Below are positions 8,892-17,104 of a stretch of 64,000 bases of DNA, in pieces. Position 1 is the stretch's first letter; each line of letters begins with the position of its first letter. The DNA is taken from NCBI GenBank assembly GCA_963815965.1, contig CAWFIT010000001.1, forward strand, positions 558,001-622,000, written 5' to 3'. The notes under the pieces were generated by a model. That model ran no database searches, was not told where the DNA came from, and saw nothing but the letters and a program-made list of their open reading frames with translations. A program made the position numbers and the translations under genes. The DNA is from DASVFB01 sp963815965. Lineage in GTDB: Bacteria > Actinomycetota > Thermoleophilia > Gaiellales > Gaiellaceae.

Positions 8892-10526
8892 ATGGAAGCC
8901 GAGGCCACCCGCGAACGCCTGCGCGCGCTCGTCGACGCCGGCATCGCCCTCAGTTCGGAGCTCTCGCTCGACGCGCTGCTGCAGAAGCTCGTCGAGACCG
9001 CGGCGGAGCTGACCGGAGCCCGCTACGCGGCGCTCGGCGTGATCGACCGCTCGCGTACGCACCTCGAACGCTTCGTCACCACCGGCATCGACCAGGAGAC
9101 GCACCGCGCGATCGGCGAGCTGCCGCACGGGCGCGGCATCCTCGGTGTTCTCGTCAGCGACGCGACGCCGCTGCGGCTGCACGACATCGCGGAAGATCCT
9201 CGCTCGGTCGGCTTCCCACCGGGACATCCGCCGATGAAGACGTTCCTCGGCGTCCCCGTCCTGCTGCGCGGCTTCGCGTACGGCAACCTCTACCTGACAG
9301 AAAAGGCGGACGGCGGCGACTTCACGGCGGAGGACGAGGAGCTCGTCCAGCTCCTCGCCGGGCAGGCGGCGGTCGCGATCGAGAACGCACGTCTTTACGA
9401 GTCCGCGACGCGCTGGTCGCGGCAGCTCGAGTCGCTGAACGAGGTCGCAGCGGCACTCGTCAGCGAGACGAGCCTCGAGCCGTTGCTGCGGCTGATCGCG
9501 ACGCGTCTGCGCGAGCTCGTGGAGGCGCGCCTGCTGCTGATCGCACGTCCGTCACCGGACGGCACGATGGTGATCGCAGCCGCCGACGGCGAGAACGCCG
9601 AGGAGGCTTTGCGCTCACCCGAACTGGCGGAGCGTTCGAAGACTCGGGCCGTCTTCGATCGGCGAAAGAGCGAACGCGTCGGCTCGGTCATCGAGGACCT
9701 CGAGATCGACCAGGACGCGGCGCGTCGCTGGGGCGTCACGTCGGGGATGTGGGTGCCGCTGGTCGTGCGCGACCGCGCCGTCGGCGTGATCGTGGCGCAT
9801 GACAAGCGTGGCCAGGATCTGCGCTTCACGGACGAGGACCTGCGCCTTGCGGAGGGCTTCGCCATCCGCGCGGCGGCGGCCGTTGAGCTGTCCGAGCGGG
9901 TGCAACGCGATGCACTGAGGCGCGTGGTCGAGGCGCAGGAGCTCGAGCGGCACCGGCTCGCGCGCGAGCTGCACGACGAGACGGGTCAGGCACTCACGTC
10001 CATCTTGCTCGGCCTGAAGGCCGTCGAAGATGCCAAGAACGAGAAGCAGAACAGGGAAGCTGCCGCGGAGCTGCGCGAGCTCGTCGTGTCGACGCTGCAG
10101 GACGTGCGACGGCTTGCGGTCGAGTTGCGTCCCAAGGCGCTCGACGACTTCGGCCTCCGGGCGGCGCTCGAACGCCTTGCCCAGACCTTCACCGAGCAGA
10201 TCGGCATCGAGACCGACGTGGAGGCGAGCCTGGGCGACGAGCGCCTGCCGCCCGAGGTGGAGACGGCGCTCTACCGGCTCGTCCAGGAGGCGCTGACGAA
10301 CGTCGTGAAGCATTCACGAGCGTCGCGCGTCAGCATCTCCATTGTGCGGAAGGCTCATTCGGTCTCGGCGGTGATCGAGGACGACGGCGTCGGCTTCGGC
10401 GAGCAGTCCGGCGAGGGCGTCGGATTGATCGGCATGCGCGAACGCGTCGGCCTCCTCGACGGACGCCTGGACATCGAGTCGGGTGCAGGCCACGGAACGA
10501 CGATCGTCGCGGAGGTGCCGTTGTGA
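8892..10526 (+). CDS. GAF-domain sensor histidine kinase, NarX/DesK type
   Basis: A 544-residue soluble kinase with two tandem GAF domains (about 15-165 and 185-335), which usually bind small ligands or haem. A HisKA_3 dimerisation helix follows, with the phospho-accepting His361 in ARELHDETGQALTS. The HATPase_c domain keeps the N box (ALTNVVKHSRA) and G1 box (EDDGVGFGE). No membrane segment is seen, so it senses cytoplasmic cues. The response regulator begins within its stop codon (GTGA overlap), so the two are an operonic pair. The ligand is unknown. Confidence 0.9.
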   Translation: MEAEATRERLRALVDAGIALSSELSLDALLQKLVETAAELTGARYAALGVIDRSRTHLERFVTTGIDQETHRAIGELPHGRGILGVLVSDATPLRLHDIAEDPRSVGFPPGHPPMKTFLGVPVLLRGFAYGNLYLTEKADGGDFTAEDEELVQLLAGQAAVAIENARLYESATRWSRQLESLNEVAAALVSETSLEPLLRLIATRLRELVEARLLLIARPSPDGTMVIAAADGENAEEALRSPELAERSKTRAVFDRRKSERVGSVIEDLEIDQDAARRWGVTSGMWVPLVVRDRAVGVIVAHDKRGQDLRFTDEDLRLAEGFAIRAAAAVELSERVQRDALRRVVEAQELERHRLARELHDETGQALTSILLGLKAVEDAKNEKQNREAAAELRELVVSTLQDVRRLAVELRPKALDDFGLRAALERLAQTFTEQIGIETDVEASLGDERLPPEVETALYRLVQEALTNVVKHSRASRVSISIVRKAHSVSAVIEDDGVGFGEQSGEGVGLIGMRERVGLLDGRLDIESGAGHGTTIVAEVPL

Positions 10527-11155
10527 TCCGCATCCTGATCGTCGACGACCATGCCGTCGTTCGCACCGGCCTGCGCCTCCTGCTCGACGCGGAGGAGGAC
10601 ATCGAGGTCGTCGGCGAGGCCGGGACCGCGCGCGACGCAATCTTCGAGACGCGCTCGTCGAAGCCCGATGTGGTCCTCATGGACGTCGTCATGCCTGGAG
10701 GCAGCGGCATCGAGGCGACGCCGCAGCTGCTGCACGAAGCGCCGGAGGCGAAGGTGCTGATCCTCTCGATGCAGGACGATCCGAGCTACGTGCGCCAGGC
10801 GTTCGCCGCGGGCGCCGCGGGTTACGTCCTCAAGGAAGCGGCCGACGCGGAGCTCGTCGCCGCAGTGCGCCAGGTTGCCGACGGCGGCCGTTACGTGAAT
10901 CCCGAGCTCGGTGCGCGCCTCGTGGCGGCCGACGCGCAAGAGCGCGCACGAGCAGAGGCGGATCCGCTCTCGGACCGAGAGCGTGAGGTGCTGCGGTTGC
11001 TCGCGCTCGGCCACACGAACCAGGAGATCGCGAAGATGCTCTTCATCTCCGTGCGGACGGCCGAGACGCACCGCGCGCACATCATGCAGAAGCTCCACCT
11101 CGGGTCGCGAGCGGAGCTCGTGCGCTACGCGCTCGCGAACGGGCTCCTCGAATAG
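10523..11155 (+). CDS. NarL/FixJ-family response regulator
   Basis: A 210-residue DNA-binding response regulator and partner of the preceding kinase. The receiver domain has the acidic pair D8-D9, phospho-acceptor D54 (VVLMDVVMPGG) and the conserved Lys in GYVLKEAAD. A LuxR-type helix-turn-helix occupies about 145-200 (LSDREREVLRLLALGHTNQE). It starts with GTG inside the kinase stop codon, implying translational coupling. The gene ends 5 nt before an inverted-repeat element. Its targets are unknown. Confidence 0.92.
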   Translation: MIRILIVDDHAVVRTGLRLLLDAEEDIEVVGEAGTARDAIFETRSSKPDVVLMDVVMPGGSGIEATPQLLHEAPEAKVLILSMQDDPSYVRQAFAAGAAGYVLKEAADAELVAAVRQVADGGRYVNPELGARLVAADAQERARAEADPLSDREREVLRLLALGHTNQEIAKMLFISVRTAETHRAHIMQKLHLGSRAELVRYALANGLLE

Positions 11156-11160
11156 CTCGG

Positions 11161-11329
11161 CTTAGAACTCGTTTCACAATGAGGCTTGAGCCGCCGGGGC
11201 GCGCTGGACGGCGCGATGCGGCGTCCTCAGTCGGCCCGATATGCCTGCATATCGGGCCTCCCTGCGTCCTTGCCTCGCACCGCCCATCGCGTCCCGATCG
11301 ACGAAGCGCATTATGAAACGAGTTCTTAG
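11161..11329. repeat. 169-bp element with 21-bp terminal inverted repeats, MITE-like
   Basis: The ends CTTAGAACTCGTTTCACAATG (11161-11181) and its complement at 11309-11329 match at 19 of 21 positions. A central 11-bp hairpin (GGCCCGATATG, 4-nt loop, CATATCGGGCC) and partial pairing between would fold the whole piece into a long stem. It fills the space between convergent genes, and its right end contains the stop codon of the cupin gene. No coding potential is seen. It could be a short non-autonomous mobile repeat or a large terminator. Confidence 0.6.
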
Positions 11330-11676
11330 TCCGGCCGCGTGAAGATGACGAGCAGGCTCAGCGACTCGTAGCCGGTGAAGCGATGCTCGGCGCCGGCCTC
11401 GACGAACAGGGCGTCACCTTCGGACACCGAAAAGTCCTGGCCCTCGACTTCGAGCGTGCCGCGTCCTTCGATCACGACGTAGACCTCGTCGTCGGCGTGC
11501 GGTTGCTGCGTGTCCGGGTCGGGCGCGACGAGCACGTAGACGCCGATCTCGAGTCCGCGCGAGCGATGGACGACCTCGTAGCCGCCGTTGCCCGCCTCGA
11601 GCCGGCGCTGCGCTTCGCGGACCGCGAACGCGTGGGCTATGAGCCCTCCTCCGTGGGGAGGCCCGCCTCGGCCCAC
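11326..11676 (-). CDS. cupin-domain protein
   Basis: A 116-residue single-cupin protein. The beta-barrel motifs are QPHADDEVYVVIEGRGTLEV and, later, EAGAEHRFTGYE, giving His and Glu metal ligands typical of small cupins. The only in-frame canonical start near the domain is the ATG at 11676, which overlaps the end of the rhodanese gene by 40 nt. The start is therefore uncertain. Last gene of a minus-strand operon with the alcohol dehydrogenase. Its stop codon lies inside the inverted-repeat element. Function is unknown beyond small-molecule binding. Confidence 0.75.
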   Translation of the reverse strand: MGRGGPPHGGGLIAHAFAVREAQRRLEAGNGGYEVVHRSRGLEIGVYVLVAPDPDTQQPHADDEVYVVIEGRGTLEVEGQDFSVSEGDALFVEAGAEHRFTGYESLSLLVIFTRPD

Positions 11677-12029
11677 GCATTCAGGCCGCCCTCGATCACC
11701 TTCACGTTCTCATAGCCGAGCGCTGCGAGCGTCTGCGCCGCGAGCAGTGAGCGCGCGCTAGGCGACTTCGTGCAGTAGACGAAGAGGTGTCGGTCGAGGC
11801 GGCCCGTGAGCTCCGTGTCGGCTACGGGTGAGTCGGCAGCGGCGCGAAGCTCGAGCATGCCGCGCGGCACGTTCGTCGCGCCTGCGATCCGCCCCTTGCC
11901 GAACTCTCTCGGCTCGCGGACGTCGACAACGAGCGCGCCTTCGTCGATCAGCGGCTTGGCGTCGCTCGGCGCGAGCTCGCTCGCCGTTTGCCGCGCCTCG
12001 CCGACCAGGTCCTCGAGCCCCTTCGCCAT
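11637..12029 (-). CDS. rhodanese-like domain protein
   Basis: A 130-residue single-domain rhodanese. The entry motif VVDVREPREFGKGRI and the active-site loop FVYCTKSPSARS with a catalytic cysteine are present, suggesting sulfur or persulfide transfer. The start is the ATG at 12029, 11 nt after the acyl-CoA synthetase fusion stop, so the two are co-transcribed. The physiological sulfur donor and acceptor are not evident. Confidence 0.85.
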   Translation of the reverse strand: MAKGLEDLVGEARQTASELAPSDAKPLIDEGALVVDVREPREFGKGRIAGATNVPRGMLELRAAADSPVADTELTGRLDRHLFVYCTKSPSARSLLAAQTLAALGYENVKVIEGGLNAWAEAGLPTEEGS

Positions 12030-12040
12030 TGGCGCAATCG

Positions 12041-14680
12041 TTACCAGCTTTTGGCGCGCCGTTCCACCGGTGCATGCTCGATGCGAATGCGTGCGTCGAC
12101 CGCTACGCAGCCGTCCGGGCCTGCGAGCACGGGGTTCAGGTCGAGCTCGGCGACCTCGGGCACCTCCTCGCCGAGGCGGCTCAGCCGCAGGACGACCTCC
12201 GTCAGGGCTTCCGCATCGGCGGGCGGAGCGCCGCGGAATCCGGCAACGAGAAGCCCGGCCTTCCCGGTGATGACGAGCTCCTCCGCGTCGGCGTCGGTCA
12301 GCGGCGCGATGCGGAACCCCGCTCCGCCGATGAGCTCGGCCTGCACGCCGCCTGGGCCGAAGGCGACGAGCGGGCCGAACACCGGATCCTGGACGACGCC
12401 CGCGAGCAGCTCGACGCCCTGCGCCATCGGCTGCACGACGACCGGCAGCCCGATCCGCTCCGCGGCCTCGCGAACCTCGTGCTCGTCGCGCAGGCCGAGC
12501 GCGACACCGCCGGTCTCCGTCTTGTGCACGCCTGCAGCTGCGGTCTTGACCACCACGGGGAAGCCGACGTTTGCAGCAGCGGCGGCGGCCTCCTCGACGG
12601 TCGCGGCGACGCGCTCCGCGACGAGCGGTACGCCGAACGCTTCGAGCAGCGCACGGACGTCGGGAGGCTCGAGCCAGCCTTCGGCTGCCGCGTCGATGAG
12701 CGCTCGCGCGCGACGCACATCGATGTCGTCGAGCTCGGGCACCGCGCCGAGCGGGCGCCGAAGCCATTCGGCGCGTTCCGCCGCCCGCGCGAGCGCTCGC
12801 GCAGCCGACTCGGGATAGTCGAACCGCGCGATGCTCGGCGTGCGCGCATCGGCACCCATCAGCGCGGCGAGCACCGGCTTGTCGGTCGGCGCGGCCACGA
12901 GCGCACGCCCGAGCGCGGCAGCGACGTCGTCTCCGCCGGCGCTCACGGGAGGCACGAAGAGGACGATCGCCGCGTCCACTCGGTTGTCCGCGAGCAGAAT
13001 CGGCAAGACGCGCTCGAACGTCTCGGGCGTCGCGCCGCCGAGCATGTCGACCGGATTGGCCACACTCGCCTCGGCTGCGAGGACGCCGCGCAGCGCAACC
13101 TCCGTCTCAGGGGAGAGCGACGGCAACTCGAGCCCGGCCGCCTCGCACGCGTCGGCGCACAGGATGCCGAGCCCGCCGGCGTTTGTCAGCAGGCCCACGC
13201 GGCGCCCGCGTGGCAGGGGCTGCGACGAGAGCAGCGCCGCGGCGTCTAGCAGCTCCTCGAGCGTCTCGGCGCGGATCACACCGGCCTGATGGAAGAGCGC
13301 GTCGACAGCGGCGTCCGACCCGGCAAGTGCTGCGGTGTGAGAGCTCGCGGCGCGACGGCCTGCCTGCGTCGTTCCGCTCTTCAGCGCGAGGATCGGCTTC
13401 CGCCTCGCCACGCGGCGCGCGAGCCGCGCGAACTTGCGCGGATTGCCGAACGACTCGAGGTACAGCAGCACGAGGTCGGTCGCGTTGTCTTCCTCCCACC
13501 ACTCCAGCAGGTCGTTGGACGAGACGTCCGCCTTGTTCCCGATCGACACGAACGCCGAGAGACCGAGGTCGCGACCCGCGGCGGCCTCGAGCAACGCCAG
13601 TCCGAGCGCGCCGCTCTGCGACGAGAAGCCGATGTTGCCGGACGGAATCGGTTTCGCCGCGAACGTGGCGTTCAGCCGCGCCGCGTCCGACGCGATCCCG
13701 AGACAGTTCGGCCCGAGCAGACGCGCGCCGTGGGCCCGCACGAGCGAGAGCAGCTGCTCCTGACGGGCACGGCCTTCGGCGCCGAGCTCCGCGAAGCCGG
13801 CCGAAATGACGCAAAGCGCGCGGATGCCTGCGCGAAGCGCCTCCTCTGCGGCGGCAACCACGTGCTCGCCCGGCAGGCAGAGGACGGCCAGGTCGATCTC
13901 GTCCGGGATCTCCCCGATCGAGGCGTACGAGCGGACGCCGCCGACCGGCTCTGCATTCCTGTTCACGGGATAAGCGGCTCCGGCGAACTCGCCCGCGAGC
14001 ACGTTGCGAAAGAGCTCCCCGCCGATCGTCCCTCGGCGCGCGGAGGCGCCGACGACTGCGACGGCGCGAGGTAGGAAGAAGGGACGCAGCGACGCAACTA
14101 CGGCGACGTGGTCGCGCGAGTCGACCGCGGAGACGTAGTCGCTGGTCGCCGCGATCGGGAAGGCGATCTCGACGGTCCCGTCCGCGATCTCGCGCTCGAC
14201 CTCGAGGCCCGCTCCAGCGAAGACCTTGAGCATCGCGACGTTTCCCGGCAGCACCTCGGCGACGAAGCGCTCGATCCCGGATTCGCCGGCCAACGCGGCC
14301 AGGCGCTCGAGTAGACGCGTGCCGATACCGAGTCCCTGCGCGTCGTCGGCGACCGCGAACGCCGCCTCGGCCGACCGTGGATCGCGGAGGCGCACCCAGT
14401 TCCCGAGCGCGACAATCCTGTCGTCGGCGACCCCGATGAGCGCGCCGCGCTCGACGAAGTCAGGGTCGACGACTCGCTCGGCAAGGCGCTCGTCCACGGA
14501 GAGCGTTCCGTGAAAGCGGTTGTAGAGACTCTGCCGAGAGAGCGCCCGGAAGAAGTCCGTCAGTGCGGGAACGTCGGCGCGCACCGGAGGCCGGAGCCGC
14601 AGCGTTCGCCCGTCGCGGAGGATGACGTCGATCTCGGCGGAAGAGCCGGGCGCCCAACGGGTCGACGCCCGGCTCTCCAC
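12041..14680 (-). CDS. GNAT acetyltransferase fused to ADP-forming acyl-CoA synthetase
   Basis: About 879 residues. An N-terminal GNAT domain (LRLRPPVRADVPALTDFF, with acetyl-CoA loop DDAQGLGIGTRLLE) leads into the CoA-binding domain (AVAVVGASARRGTIGGELF). A succinyl-CoA-synthetase-like domain and a C-terminal ATP-grasp domain (VGFPVVVKTAAAGVHKTETG) follow. The phospho-histidine site SSHTAALAGSD keeps its His, so the ligase half may be active. The related regulator PatZ/Pat has its acetyltransferase domain at the opposite end. Starts are GTG at 14680 or 14698; the latter overlaps the alcohol dehydrogenase stop. Possible roles are acyl-CoA/ATP interconversion or protein acylation tuned by metabolite binding. 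Confidence 0.85.
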   Translation of the reverse strand: MESRASTRWAPGSSAEIDVILRDGRTLRLRPPVRADVPALTDFFRALSRQSLYNRFHGTLSVDERLAERVVDPDFVERGALIGVADDRIVALGNWVRLRDPRSAEAAFAVADDAQGLGIGTRLLERLAALAGESGIERFVAEVLPGNVAMLKVFAGAGLEVEREIADGTVEIAFPIAATSDYVSAVDSRDHVAVVASLRPFFLPRAVAVVGASARRGTIGGELFRNVLAGEFAGAAYPVNRNAEPVGGVRSYASIGEIPDEIDLAVLCLPGEHVVAAAEEALRAGIRALCVISAGFAELGAEGRARQEQLLSLVRAHGARLLGPNCLGIASDAARLNATFAAKPIPSGNIGFSSQSGALGLALLEAAAGRDLGLSAFVSIGNKADVSSNDLLEWWEEDNATDLVLLYLESFGNPRKFARLARRVARRKPILALKSGTTQAGRRAASSHTAALAGSDAAVDALFHQAGVIRAETLEELLDAAALLSSQPLPRGRRVGLLTNAGGLGILCADACEAAGLELPSLSPETEVALRGVLAAEASVANPVDMLGGATPETFERVLPILLADNRVDAAIVLFVPPVSAGGDDVAAALGRALVAAPTDKPVLAALMGADARTPSIARFDYPESAARALARAAERAEWLRRPLGAVPELDDIDVRRARALIDAAAEGWLEPPDVRALLEAFGVPLVAERVAATVEEAAAAAANVGFPVVVKTAAAGVHKTETGGVALGLRDEHEVREAAERIGLPVVVQPMAQGVELLAGVVQDPVFGPLVAFGPGGVQAELIGGAGFRIAPLTDADAEELVITGKAGLLVAGFRGAPPADAEALTEVVLRLSRLGEEVPEVAELDLNPVLAGPDGCVAVDARIRIEHAPVERRAKSW

Positions 14681-14684
14681 GTCG

Positions 14685-15779
14685 CTAGACGCCTGCACCA
14701 ACGAGTTCCTCGCGGTGCGGCGCCTCGATCGCGAGCCTCTCCGCTTCGAGCACAACCTTGAGCGCGTTCGACTCGGCGGCGGCTCCGAACGTGTCGTACG
14801 CAGCCATCGTGTCGGCGAGCGCAAAGTGGTGCGTCGCGAACGGCGTCGGATCGAGCTTCCCCTGTTCGATCAGCTGCATGAGTGTGGGCGTTGTGACCGT
14901 GTCGACCAGTCCGGTCGTGATCGTAACGTCCTGGATCCACAGCTTCTCGAGGTGCAGGGTTGCGGAATGCCCGTGCACGCCGACGTTGGCGACGCGGCCG
15001 CCGGGGCGGATCAGGTCCGTGCAGAGCTCGAACGTCTCGGGGACGCCGACCGCCTCGATCGCCACGTCCACGCCGAGGCCACCGGTCAGCTCCTTCGCCG
15101 CGGCGACGGGATCCTCGTGCCCGTTGTCGATCGTCGCGTCTGCGCCGAACTCACGCGCCTTTGCGAGGCGCCCTGGATCGATGTCGATCGCGATGATGCG
15201 GCCGGGGGTGAACAGCTTCGCGGTCATGATCGCGGCGAGGCCGATCGGGCCCGCGCCGACGATCGCGACGGTGTCACCGGGGCCGACCCTTCCGTTCAGG
15301 ATTCCGACCTCGTACGCCGTCGGCAGGATGTCCGCGAGGAACAGCACCTGCTCGTCGGTGAGCGACTCCGGCACCTTGTGCACCGAGGTGTCGGCGAACG
15401 GCACGCGCGCGAACTCCGCCTGGAGCCCGTCGATGAGGTGACCGAAGATCCAGCCGCCTCCGCCGGTGCACAGGCCGTAGTGGCCCTCGCGGCAGAACCG
15501 GCAGCGGCCGCACGACGTGATGCAGGACACGAGCACGCGGTCGCCCTCCTTTAGCGTCGCGACGCCCGCACCAGTCTGGACGACCGTGCCTACGGCCTCG
15601 TGGCCGAGCACCGTCCCCGGATTCACCTCGGGAACGTCGCCCTTGAGGATGTGCAGGTCGGTCCCGCAGATCGTCGAAGAGCCGATCTGGACGACGACGT
15701 CGGTCGGGTCCATGACAGTCGGATCGGGGACTGTCTCCCAGGCTCTCAGGCCTGGCCCGTGGTAGACGAGAGCTTTCAT
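14685..15779 (-). CDS. zinc-dependent alcohol dehydrogenase family protein
   Basis: A 364-residue medium-chain dehydrogenase. Catalytic zinc ligands are C38 and H60-E61 (LGHEAVG). The structural zinc is held by C90, C93, C96 and C104 (CGRCRFCREGHYGLC). The NAD(P) site is VAIVGAGPIGLAA. The ATG at 15779 is preceded by GAGGAGG with a 9-nt spacer. It heads a four-gene minus-strand operon (dehydrogenase, acyl-CoA synthetase fusion, rhodanese, cupin). That context fits alcohol or aldehyde oxidation feeding an acyl-CoA step. Threonine, butanediol or formaldehyde dehydrogenases are the closest alternatives. Confidence 0.9.
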   Translation of the reverse strand: MKALVYHGPGLRAWETVPDPTVMDPTDVVVQIGSSTICGTDLHILKGDVPEVNPGTVLGHEAVGTVVQTGAGVATLKEGDRVLVSCITSCGRCRFCREGHYGLCTGGGGWIFGHLIDGLQAEFARVPFADTSVHKVPESLTDEQVLFLADILPTAYEVGILNGRVGPGDTVAIVGAGPIGLAAIMTAKLFTPGRIIAIDIDPGRLAKAREFGADATIDNGHEDPVAAAKELTGGLGVDVAIEAVGVPETFELCTDLIRPGGRVANVGVHGHSATLHLEKLWIQDVTITTGLVDTVTTPTLMQLIEQGKLDPTPFATHHFALADTMAAYDTFGAAAESNALKVVLEAERLAIEAPHREELVGAGV

Positions 15780-15932
15780 GGCAACACGCCTCCTCTCTGG
15801 ATGTGACCTGAGTCTCCGCGAAGGAGGGCCGAGCTCCATCGGCAGAAGCGCGGAAGCGCATGCGGAGAAACCGCAACACCGTTCCGCGGCCTGCCTGATG
15901 CTGCCGCGGCGTGTTCCGGCCAACGTGTGGCC

Positions 15933-16247
15933 ATGCGTTCGACCGGTTACGCAGCGGTGTGGCAGGACGGAGGCCCGGCAATGGCGGGACGCATCGTGCT
16001 CGATGCGAGCGCGCTCACCTTCGAGGGCCGTCAGGCCTCGCGCCGTGTCGCTTTCACGTCGATCGCCTCGTCCCGCCTGGGACGCGGGACCGCCGACCGT
16101 GTCGGCGGCCGCCCGGCCCTCGTGATCGAGCTCCGCGACGGCGAGATCATCCGCGTCGCAACACCGGAGCTCGGTGCTCTCCACGAGCTCGCGGAGGCGC
16201 TCCAGTTCAGGGAACGAGCCGCAGCGGGATCCCCCGCTCGTGGATGA
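15933..16247 (+). CDS. small conserved hypothetical protein
   Basis: 104 residues, not recognised. The sequence is protein-like: beta-rich segments such as GRIVLDASALTFEG and PALVIELRDGEIIRV suggest a small PH-like or barrel fold. It diverges from the alcohol dehydrogenase and overlaps the convergent GerMN lipoprotein by 41 nt at its 3' end. A GTG at 15927 would add two residues. Confidence 0.55.
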   Translation: MRSTGYAAVWQDGGPAMAGRIVLDASALTFEGRQASRRVAFTSIASSRLGRGTADRVGGRPALVIELRDGEIIRVATPELGALHELAEALQFRERAAAGSPARG

Positions 16248-16945
16248 CCGAGCCGTCCTCGGCTGAGCGCTCGAACACAACCAGCTTGCCGTCCTGCGCG
16301 GAGTCGACCGTGAACGGGACCGTGAAGTCGAACGTGCCACGCGTCCCCGAGCCCGACGTCGCGGTGGCGAAGCCCTTCGCTAGCTCGTTGCCCTGCGCGC
16401 CCTCGAGCCGGTAGTTGAACGTCGCCTCGAAGGTGTTCGCCGTGCCGGTCACGTGGATCGGGCTCGTCACGGCCTCGCCCGGCGATGGATTCTCGACGAG
16501 GATCGCCGGCGCGAAGTCCTCGACGTCGGCGCGCGTCTTGCCGTTGACAGACTGGACGGTCGGAAACGACGTGAGCGAGTAGACGATCTGCGCAAGCGCG
16601 GCGTCGTCGAGCGACGCGCCGGTTACGTGCGCCGCGCCGTTGTCGATCGTCAGTTGCAGGCTGCCCGGCACCTGTGTCGTCGCTCCGCTCGGCGCGTTCG
16701 TCAGCTCGGTCAGCGTCGCCGCTCCGGGCGTCTGCGTGTGCGCGACGTCACGCGCCGCCGCGACGAGCTTTCCGTCCGGCGCGAGGAAGAACAGCTCGAG
16801 CGACGTCGGCCGTGCGAGCGGCGTGGTAGTCGAGACGGTCGGCGGCAGCGGCGTCGTTCACAGGAGGCTGCGCGGGTACCTGCCTCTCGCCGCCGCAACC
16901 CGCCGCGACACCGGCGATCGCAACCGCGAGGAACGCGCGTCTCAC
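16207..16945 (-). CDS. GerMN/Gmad2-domain lipoprotein, frame broken by one base
   Basis: The N-terminus (from ATG 16945) is a lipoprotein signal, AIAGVAAGCGG, with a lipobox cysteine. After an indel near 16850, in a GCC-rich run, the frame continues. It gives a GerMN domain (SLELFFLAPDGKLVAAARDV to SFPTVQSVNGKT) and a Gmad2 immunoglobulin-like domain (NPSPGEAVTSPIHVTGTANT). Removing one base restores about 245 residues. These domains were named from spore germination proteins, but in actinobacteria they occur in cell-surface lipoproteins such as the LpqB group. Its precise role is unknown. Confidence 0.8.
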
Positions 16946-17019
16946 GGTGAGGAGTTTCTCACCAGGCGGACCGAACCCTGCGTTCGTCTGCGTGGCGCCG
17001 CCGCGCTTCGCTAGCCTCC

Positions 17020-17101
17020 GAGAAGCCGGGGTGCCCCGCCGGAGTCGGAGCTGAGATCACACCCGCCGAACCTGATCTGGTTAGGACCAGCGAAGGGAGC
17101 G
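17020..17101 (+). promoter_or_regulatory. TPP (THI-box) riboswitch
   Basis: The conserved thiamine pyrophosphate aptamer elements occur in order. GGGGTGCC is near 17028, GCTGAGA at 17050-17056, CCTGATCTGGTTAG at 17071-17084 and CCAGCGAAGGGAG at 17087-17099. The 3' strand of the aptamer contains AAGGGAG, which is also the Shine-Dalgarno of the GTG at 17105. TPP binding should therefore hide the ribosome site and block translation of the permease directly. Confidence 0.95.
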
Positions 17102-17104
17102 AAC

